From NCBI GenBank assembly GCA_964450715.1, contig CAYVFC010000059.1, positions 1 to 44,888 of the forward strand: a DNA stretch of 44,888 nt, in the 5' to 3' direction. Shown piece after piece: positions 39,561-44,888 of this stretch. Below the pieces are notes generated by a model that had not been told where the DNA came from, searched no databases, and saw only the letters and a program-made list of their open reading frames with translations. Made by a program: the position numbers and the translations under genes. Each line of letters starts with the position of its first letter. The stretch's first letter is position 1. This DNA is from CAYVFC01 sp964450715 (GTDB lineage: Bacteria; Myxococcota_A; Polyangia; Polyangiales; JAFGIB01).

Positions 39561-41733
39561 TGTAGGCCTCGTGGGTCCAGTAGCGGCTCGACAGGTAGTC
39601 GTAGACAAAGGCGTCGTAGAGGAAGGCCGGTATCTTGACCGCGTAAACCCCCCAGCTGATGGTCCCGGCGGCGATATCCCGGAGCTCGCCGAGCCCGGAC
39701 AGGTCGGGTATGGGCGTCTGCCGCTGCTCGCCGGATATGATCTGGCGCCAAGCAGGCACGCCGTCGCCCCCGATAATGGTCACCACGTGCAGGTCGGGCT
39801 GCTCGCCGTCGGCCTTCCAACGCAGGATCCGATCCTCCGGAATCGGCTCGCCCGCGGCCGGTGAGACCGCCTGCGGTATGCCGAGCAGATCGTCGAAGAG
39901 CACCGGCGCCTCCGACTGCGCGATACCGTGCCGAAAGGTCGTGGTATAGGGCGGCTCGCTCTCGTTCCGGGTGTACCAGCCCACCTCGATGCGGTAGCGC
40001 GCGCCGGCCAGGCTGCCCAGCAGGGCGGGCTGCGCGAAGAAGCGGAAAGGCGCGCCGCCGTTTGCGCTCTGTATCACGTCGATCGAAGCCCCGCCGACCT
40101 CGCGCACAATCACGCCCTCGCCGCCCAGGTCGATGCTGGCGCGCACGATGAAACGCTCCGGCCCCTCGGGCGTGCGCTCGGGCAGATCCCCCAACAGCAC
40201 CTGCAGCTCGCGGTCGAGCGGGATCTCGGCGAAGATGTCGGCATCCGGAACCTCCTGGTTGGGCGCCGCGACCAGATCGCGCCGTACGCCCATGAGGTAG
40301 GGAATGAACTCGCCGCTGATGCTGTTCTCTATACCGGCCAGCGCGTAGATGGCGAGCCCGGAGGGACGGACGAAGATGCGAAAGGGATAGCCCGATACGC
40401 CGACTGTGCTCGTGCCCTCCGCGATGCGATTGGATCCGCCGGCGCTGTCAGGGGCGATGGCCGCGGCGTCGAGGCTGGAACGAGTGGCGAACACGTAGGC
40501 CACCCGTATCTCCCCCTGCCGCGGCGAAGGGATGAGCTCCCAGTCGTTGTACATGAACTCGTCCCAGCCCGGAAAGATGAGCTCGCCGGAGATGAAGGCG
40601 CCTGCTTGCCCGTGGCCCCCGCCGCCCCCCTGCATATCGAACTCGAACTGCTCCAGCGAACGCGGCTCCGGTAGGCAGTCCGGATCGGCCCCCAGGTTCG
40701 AGCGCAAGAAGAGGGTCACGTCGTGGGCGTCGAAGGCGACGATCGAGCCCTTCTCGTAACACCTGAGCGCCGCGTGAACCGTGAGCGGCCCCTGCAGGTC
40801 CGTTCCGGAAAAGGTGATCTGCCCGTTCCCGTCGGTGAGTCCTTTGTAGGGCGTTTCCGGGTCCTCGCCCACCATTACCAGCGCGCCGGGCAGCCGGACG
40901 CCCAGGCCGGCGTCCACCACCGTCACGTTCAGCGTCCCGCGTATGGGACCGCCGCTCAACCCGCCGCTGCCCGTGGCCGACGGATCGCGGTAGGTGTAGG
41001 CGCCGGCGGCCAGGATCGGCGACGCTTCCGAGTCGGCGTAATCCACCTCCACGTCCACGGTGCCCGCCTCCATGGCCGGGGTCAGGCAGCTGAGCCGGGT
41101 CGGCGACTGCACCTGCTGTACCTGGCAGGGCTCGGAGCCGAAGCTGACGGCGACGTCCGCGGTGAAGGCCGTACCGCTGCCCTCGATCTCGACCAGCGTC
41201 CCTCCCGCGGTCGAGCCCGAGTCCGGGCTCACCGCCAGCGCGTTGTAGGTATAGCCGTCCGGCAGCGTCTGCGTGCGGTCCTCCTGCTCGACCGTCACAT
41301 CGACCGCACCGGGATCGCCCGGCGGGACCACCACCGAGAGCCGATGGCTGTCCACCAGGCTCAGCTCGGCCGCTTCTACCCGCTCGCCGTCCAGGAACAG
41401 AGCCGTCTGTTGCGTGAACCCGCTGCCGCGCACTGTCACCCGGTTGCCCCCGCTGAAGGGACCGCTCGACGGCTGCACGGCGGTAAGGGTCAGCGGTACC
41501 GCCTCGGGCCCCCCATCCGCCCCGCCACCAGGTATCTCGCTCTGCTGCACGAAGGGAAAGGGCAACGCCGCGTCGCCGAGATCCGGCAGCGCCATGTCGC
41601 CTGCACCGATCGAGCAGGCGGCGAGCAGCGCGCACCCGGTTGCCGCCCGGAGCGATCGGGGGACGGAGCGACCCCGCGGAAGCCCCGCGGTCGAAGTGTT
41701 CGCCAGGTATCGCGAAAGGATGCGTATCGTCAT
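39538..41733 (-). CDS. IPT/TIG-domain lipoprotein
   Basis: 731 residues from the ATG at 41733; an ATG at 41802 would add 23 residues, and neither has an SD. The lipoprotein signal ends CALLAAC-S. Two IPT/TIG immunoglobulin-like domains follow: LTAVQPSSGPFSGGNRVTVR, ending LPDGYTYN; and LAVSPDSGSTAGGTLVEIEG, with a Cys pair (SEPCQVQQV and LSCLTP). A carboxypeptidase-regulatory-like beta domain is next (about 265-350, TLNVTVVDAGLGVRLPGALV, DGNGQITFSG). The C-terminal ~400 residues are beta-rich with no family I can name. TIG domains are typical of secreted binding proteins. The stop lies 23 bases inside the next gene, so the IgGFc-binding-like partner is probably translationally coupled, and the two may form one surface assembly. 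Divergent from the NtrC-family regulator. Confidence 0.75.
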   Translation of the reverse strand: MTIRILSRYLANTSTAGLPRGRSVPRSLRAATGCALLAACSIGAGDMALPDLGDAALPFPFVQQSEIPGGGADGGPEAVPLTLTAVQPSSGPFSGGNRVTVRGSGFTQQTALFLDGERVEAAELSLVDSHRLSVVVPPGDPGAVDVTVEQEDRTQTLPDGYTYNALAVSPDSGSTAGGTLVEIEGSGTAFTADVAVSFGSEPCQVQQVQSPTRLSCLTPAMEAGTVDVEVDYADSEASPILAAGAYTYRDPSATGSGGLSGGPIRGTLNVTVVDAGLGVRLPGALVMVGEDPETPYKGLTDGNGQITFSGTDLQGPLTVHAALRCYEKGSIVAFDAHDVTLFLRSNLGADPDCLPEPRSLEQFEFDMQGGGGGHGQAGAFISGELIFPGWDEFMYNDWELIPSPRQGEIRVAYVFATRSSLDAAAIAPDSAGGSNRIAEGTSTVGVSGYPFRIFVRPSGLAIYALAGIENSISGEFIPYLMGVRRDLVAAPNQEVPDADIFAEIPLDRELQVLLGDLPERTPEGPERFIVRASIDLGGEGVIVREVGGASIDVIQSANGGAPFRFFAQPALLGSLAGARYRIEVGWYTRNESEPPYTTTFRHGIAQSEAPVLFDDLLGIPQAVSPAAGEPIPEDRILRWKADGEQPDLHVVTIIGGDGVPAWRQIISGEQRQTPIPDLSGLGELRDIAAGTISWGVYAVKIPAFLYDAFVYDYLSSRYWTHEAYNEFTMRL

Positions 41734-41851
41734 CGACAAATGGTGGCGGGCGCCGCCTCCCGCCCTCTGAGATGTCGTCGTTACGAAAGGATTATTACGC
41801 ATCGACCCGGACAGCGCGAGGCGACACGTACATCGTCCCTATCGGCCGCTC

Positions 41852-41882
41852 TTGACAACCTGTCTGCGTGTGCCATTTTGTC
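41852..41882 (+). promoter_or_regulatory. Promoter region of the NtrC-family regulator
   Basis: TTGACA (41852-41857), 17 bases, ATTTTG (41875-41880): good -35, poor -10. The 12-mer TGCCATTTTGTC (41871-41882) overlaps the -10 and recurs at 43426-43437 upstream of gspC. A small dyad, CTTGA/TCAAG (41882-41897), lies between it and the SD. The overlap would suit autoregulation. Confidence 0.45.
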
Positions 41883-41905
41883 TTGAACAATGTCAAGGAG
41901 GCACG

Positions 41906-43270
41906 ATGGAAGCTCAGAACGAGCCCACCGTTCTCATCGTGGAAGATGAGCAGTCGAACCGCGTGTCGCTGCAGAAGATCTTCGACCGCGAGGGATTCCG
42001 CTCGCTGGTCGCCGAAGAGGGCAAGGCCGCGCTGGAGATCTGCCGCAAGCACCGGGTACACGTGGTGCTCACCGACCTGATGCTGCCCGGGATGAGCGGG
42101 ATAGATGTGATAAAGGCGCTCAAGACCATCTCACCCGACTCCGAGGTGGTGGTGATGACCGCCTACGGCACCATCGAGACGGCGGTGGAGGCCATGCGGG
42201 AGGGCGCCTACGATTTCGTGGAAAAACCTCTAAAGCGCATGCAGATCGTCAAGACGGTACGCAAGGCGGCCGAGCGACACGCGCTGCTGGCCGAGAACCG
42301 CAGTCTGAGAAAGGAGCTTTCGGCGCTGCGGCACCGCGAGATCGTCGGCTCCTCGCCGGTCCTGCGCCAGACGTTGGAGACGGCCCGACAGGCGGCACCG
42401 TCGACCGCCAACGTACTGATCCTGGGCGAGAGCGGGACGGGTAAGGAGCTGCTGGCCCGCCATATCCACCGCTTCAGCGGCCGCGAGGGCCCCTTCGTCG
42501 GGGTGAACCTGGCGGCGCTGCCGGAAACCATCGTCGAGTCCGAGTTGTTCGGGCACGAGAAGGGAGCCTTCACCGGGGCCGTGGCCCGTCGCATCGGGCG
42601 CATCGCGCAGGCCGCTGGCGGAACGCTCTTCCTGGACGAGATCGGGGAGCTCTCCGCGGCGGTGCAGGTCAAGCTGCTGCGCGTTTTGCAGGAAAACGAG
42701 TACGAGCCGCTGGGAGGAAGCACCGAGCGGGCAGACTTCAGGCTGATCGCGGCCAGCAACCGCGACCTCGACGCAGAGGTGGCGCAGGGCAGCTTCCGGG
42801 AGGACCTGTTCTACCGGCTCAACGTCATCTCGCTCACCTGCCCCACCCTGGCGCAGCGACGCGACGACATCCCGCTGCTCTGCGATCACTTCCTCGAGCA
42901 GTACTGCCGCAAGAACAACCGCCCACTGATGACCATCTCGCGCGAGGCTATGAACAAGCTGGTCGCCTATCGCTGGACCGGCAACGTCCGCGAGTTGGAG
43001 AACGTCATCGAGCGCTCCGTGGTTCTGGGCAAGAAGAGCGGGATCGGCCTGGAAGACCTGCCCGCCGTGGTGACCGCGGCCGAGCAGCCGACCGGCGACC
43101 TGCTGTTCGCCATCGGCACCCCTTTGGAGGAGATCGAGCGCCGGGTCATCCACGCCACGCTGCGGCACACCGGCGGCGACAAGCGGCTGGCGGCCCAGCT
43201 TTTAGGCATCGCCACCCGTACCATCTACCGAAAGCTGGAAGCGGAACGCGCGGGCGAGACCCAGCGGTAG
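41906..43270 (+). CDS. NtrC-family sigma-54-dependent response regulator
   Basis: 454 residues: a receiver domain (1-125) with phospho-acceptor D57 in VVLTDLMLPGMSG; a AAA+ domain (about 145-385) with Walker A GESGTGKE (174-181), the sigma-54-contacting GAFTGA loop (220-225), Walker B GGTLFLDEIGEL and the arginine-finger region SFREDLFYRLNVI; and a Fis-type helix-turn-helix (about 420-447, ATLRHTGGDKRLAAQLLGIA). All key residues are present, so it should activate sigma-54 promoters when phosphorylated. No sensor kinase is adjacent in the window. Start ATG 41906 with SD AAGGAGG; an in-frame TTG at 41852 is part of the promoter. It sits directly upstream of gspC, which has a sigma-54-type promoter. 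Confidence 0.93.
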   Translation: MEAQNEPTVLIVEDEQSNRVSLQKIFDREGFRSLVAEEGKAALEICRKHRVHVVLTDLMLPGMSGIDVIKALKTISPDSEVVVMTAYGTIETAVEAMREGAYDFVEKPLKRMQIVKTVRKAAERHALLAENRSLRKELSALRHREIVGSSPVLRQTLETARQAAPSTANVLILGESGTGKELLARHIHRFSGREGPFVGVNLAALPETIVESELFGHEKGAFTGAVARRIGRIAQAAGGTLFLDEIGELSAAVQVKLLRVLQENEYEPLGGSTERADFRLIAASNRDLDAEVAQGSFREDLFYRLNVISLTCPTLAQRRDDIPLLCDHFLEQYCRKNNRPLMTISREAMNKLVAYRWTGNVRELENVIERSVVLGKKSGIGLEDLPAVVTAAEQPTGDLLFAIGTPLEEIERRVIHATLRHTGGDKRLAAQLLGIATRTIYRKLEAERAGETQR

Positions 43271-43317
43271 CCTTCCGGGCGTAACTTCTGAAAAATTAGT
43301 GGTAACCGGCCGTGATC

Positions 43318-43386
43318 TGTCATTTCGAGGAGCCGAAGGCGACGCGAAATCTGTGTTTGAGATTCCTGGCTTCGCTCGAAATGACA
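43318..43386. repeat. Dispersed 69-bp palindrome, family D copy 2
   Basis: It begins TGTCATTTCGAGGAGCCGAA and ends CTTCGCTCGAAATGACA. Inverted relative to 37466-37534, with about 60 of 69 positions identical. It starts 47 bases after the stop of the NtrC-family gene. Confidence 0.9.
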
Positions 43387-43543
43387 ATTCTGCCACGACA
43401 TCTCAAATAGTTGCTTTCGGGCCGATGCCATTTTGTCACGAAGGGAATCCGGATCCCGTCCTGGCGTGCCAGCTTGTCGCTGAACCGAAAGAGAGAAGGG
43501 GAGCGCGGTTTCATTTTCCCCGTAATTTCAATCAGTTAGAACC

Positions 43544-43559
43544 GGGCACACCCTTTGCT
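43544..43559 (+). promoter_or_regulatory. Sigma-54 (-24/-12) promoter of gspC
   Basis: GGGCACACCCTTTGCT has the GG-N10-GC spacing (GG 43545-43546, GC 43557-43558) and matches TGGCAC-N5-TTGCW except for the first base. The start is expected near 43570, leaving a ~13-base leader before the ATG at 43583, in which no SD is seen. Confidence 0.72.
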
Positions 43560-43582
43560 TATTTAAGCAGCGGCGTAGTGTC

Positions 43583-44584
43583 ATGGGCATAGATATCGAC
43601 CAGAAGAAGCTCACGGCCATCGTGATCGGCGTCACGCTCGCCCTATGCGCGCTGCTGCTGGCGCGCGGCGCAACGAGCATACTCGCGGCCCACTTGTTCC
43701 CGGTCGACGCCAGCGCGAGCAGCGCGAGCCGGCCGAAAACCGCCTCAGCGGCGGAGCTTCCCGGAACCCGCCCGCCGGATGTCATGGCCATCCTGAAGCG
43801 GAACATCTTCGACTCGACCACCGGGCCGCTGTGGCCGCCGCCTGTCACCGAGCCGCTGGTGGATCCGGACGAGATCCCGGACGAGGAGTTCGTGGTCGAT
43901 CCCAACGCCCCGCCCCCGCCTTGCGAGGGCTCGATGAAACTGGTGGCGTCGGTGCACTCGGAGCGCTTCGAGGATTGGTCCTTCGCCACCATCAGCACCG
44001 GGGCGAGCAGCCCGCTGCTGTACCGGCAAGGGGGCCAGGTGGAGGGAAATGAAGTGCTGGCCATCTTCCCGAGCGCCGTCTTCCTCAAGCCATCGACGGG
44101 CCAGCCCTGCTCGCTGGCCCTGTTCCAGCAGTCCGGTTCCGAAAAGAGACCGGCGCGCACGACGACGCCGCGAAGACCGACGACCGCCTCGGTGAGCGCC
44201 AAGACCTCGAAGACCGGTGGCTTCACCAAGGCGGAGCTGGACGCCAACATCAAGCGGGTAAGCGACACCGAGTTCTCCGTCACCCGCGACCTGGTCGACA
44301 AGGTGTTGCAGAACCAGGCCGCCCTGATGCGCTCCGCCCGCATCGTCCCCCACGAGGTCGACGGCAAGGTGGTAGGGGTCAAGCTCTACGGCATACGCCG
44401 CAACAGTCTGCTGGGCCAGCTGGGGCTACAGAACGGGGATCTGATGCGCACCATCAACGGTTACGACATGACCAGCCCCGACCGGGCGCTGGAGGCCTAT
44501 TCCAAGCTGAGAAGCGCAGACACCCTGACCGTGGCGCTGCAACGCCGCGGAGCAAACGTCAACGTGAGCTATCGCATCCAGTGA
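43583..44584 (+). CDS. gspC: Type II secretion system protein GspC
   Basis: GspC is the inner-membrane protein that links the type II secretion platform to the outer-membrane secretin GspD. It has 333 residues: a short cytoplasmic start, one membrane span (about residues 11-31, TAIVIGVTLALCALLLARGA), and a linker. The HR region follows (PPDVMAILKRNIFDSTTGP ... GSMKLVASVHSERFEDWSFA and ... YRQGGQVEGNEVLAIFPSAV). A Ser/Thr/Lys-rich linker comes next, then a PDZ-type C-terminal domain (about 235-333, GVKLYGIRRNSLLGQLGLQN, GDLMRTINGYDM). The first codon has no SD but lies ~13 bases after the predicted sigma-54 start. The following gene starts within 15 bases of the stop or overlaps it. Confidence 0.9.
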   Translation: MGIDIDQKKLTAIVIGVTLALCALLLARGATSILAAHLFPVDASASSASRPKTASAAELPGTRPPDVMAILKRNIFDSTTGPLWPPPVTEPLVDPDEIPDEEFVVDPNAPPPPCEGSMKLVASVHSERFEDWSFATISTGASSPLLYRQGGQVEGNEVLAIFPSAVFLKPSTGQPCSLALFQQSGSEKRPARTTTPRRPTTASVSAKTSKTGGFTKAELDANIKRVSDTEFSVTRDLVDKVLQNQAALMRSARIVPHEVDGKVVGVKLYGIRRNSLLGQLGLQNGDLMRTINGYDMTSPDRALEAYSKLRSADTLTVALQRRGANVNVSYRIQ

Positions 44585-44598
44585 ACGACTCTCGACCC

Positions 44599-44888
44599 AT
44601 GAAACCATCGAATAGAACGAGTAAAAAGTTGGCGAGCTGTTTCGCCCTGCTCTTCCTCGCGGCCCTGCTCTGGTCTCCGCCGCTGCCGGAAGCGCCCTTG
44701 AACGGCCGGGCGCAGGCCCAGCGCCGCACGCCGCCCCGGGTGCGTACCCGCCCGCCGCGCCGCACGCCGCCCCCCAAGGTGGAGCCGACGCCCACACCCC
44801 CCGCGCGCGCGCCGAGCGGGACGTCCGCCCCCCCCGGCGGGCCGCCCCCCCCGGGGGGCCACCCCCCCCAAACCCCCCCCCCCCCGCC
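44599..44888 (+). CDS. gspD: Start of a secreted protein, probably secretin GspD (truncated by the window end)
   Basis: About 96 residues are visible. A basic N-terminus leads into a hydrophobic signal segment (LASCFALLFLAALLWS), then NGRAQAQ and an Arg/Pro-rich stretch that continues to the end with no stop. Position directly after gspC is that of gspD in most type II loci, and myxobacterial secretins often have a Pro-rich region after the signal, but no secretin domain is visible. ATG 44599 is used. A GTG at 44581 overlaps the gspC stop (GTGA) and would add six residues. The last ~70 bases are almost all C and G runs, so the sequence there, and hence the final ~25 residues, may be unreliable. 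Confidence 0.55.
   Translation, partial: MKPSNRTSKKLASCFALLFLAALLWSPPLPEAPLNGRAQAQRRTPPRVRTRPPRRTPPPKVEPTPTPPARAPSGTSAPPGGPPPPGGHPPQTPPPP

Larger units (their letters stand above)
43271..43582. other. 312-bp regulator-gspC intergenic region
   Basis: Contains the family D repeat (43318-43386), then AT-richer sequence with two candidate enhancer sites. One is TGCCATTTTGTCA (43426-43438); the other is the dyad CTGGC-GT-GCCAG (43461-43472). The sigma-54-type promoter is at 43545-43558. No small gene is apparent. Confidence 0.65.

Noticed and set aside
1..44888. tRNA, rRNA or riboswitch genes
   Set aside because: No cloverleaf with a GGTTCGA-type arm, no rRNA-like conserved stretch and no leader resembling a known riboswitch was found by eye. 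A dedicated covariance-model search would be decisive.

Overview
The window is a GC-rich (roughly two thirds G+C by eye) stretch of a Gram-negative, double-membraned bacterium. The gene content points to the Myxococcota or a close deltaproteobacterial relative. Markers are a DUF4215/fibro-slime lipoprotein, an IgGFc-binding-type lipoprotein, a myxobacterial-type PilZ protein with a Pro/Glu-rich tail, DUF1844, LysM plus MepA (M74) secreted endopeptidases, a large beta-propeller lipoprotein and sigma-54-type promoters. The last ~70 bases are homopolymer-rich (runs of C), as at a poorly supported contig edge.

Layout. 1-5.3 kb: a short sulfatase-superfamily frame (-), a TerB-like gene (-), a GT39-like membrane glycosyltransferase (+) and an aspartate kinase (+). 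5.4-12.9 kb: tamB followed by an Omp85 (TamA/BamA-type) protein with about seven POTRA units. 12.9-15.2 kb: a three-gene operon (small conserved protein, DUF1844, mpl) behind a clear sigma-70 promoter. 15.3-20.7 kb: gyrB (-) and acnB (+), divergent. 20.8-22.9 kb: fibro-slime/DUF4215 lipoprotein (+). 23.1-32.4 kb: a minus-strand block of lipoprotein, argC, two paralogous LysM-M74 endopeptidases, a beta-propeller lipoprotein behind a sigma-54-type promoter, and a ROK sugar kinase. 33-37.5 kb (+): a secreted SleB-like protein, an isoaspartyl methyltransferase with an N-terminal export-like segment, then a PilZ protein and a four-motif MshEN protein. 37.6-41.7 kb (-): two overlapping large lipoprotein genes. 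41.9-44.9 kb (+): an NtrC-family activator, then gspC and the start of what is probably gspD.

How genes may work together. The NtrC-family regulator lies directly upstream of a type II secretion locus, and gspC has a near-consensus -24/-12 element. A 12-base sequence is shared between the region before the regulator and the region about 120 bases upstream of the gspC promoter, so this looks like a locally wired sigma-54 control circuit. The PilZ and MshEN genes are 6 bases apart and both keep the residues used to bind cyclic di-GMP: RxxxR and DxSxxG in PilZ, and four 24-residue motifs spaced by exactly 5 residues in MshEN. They look like a two-receptor c-di-GMP unit.

A second theme is intergenic. 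At least five unrelated sequence families of imperfect palindromes (50-200 bp, arms of 12-30 bp) occur. Most begin within 50 bases of a stop codon, and three families occur in more than one copy. No tRNA, rRNA, CRISPR array, transposase or phage gene was seen.
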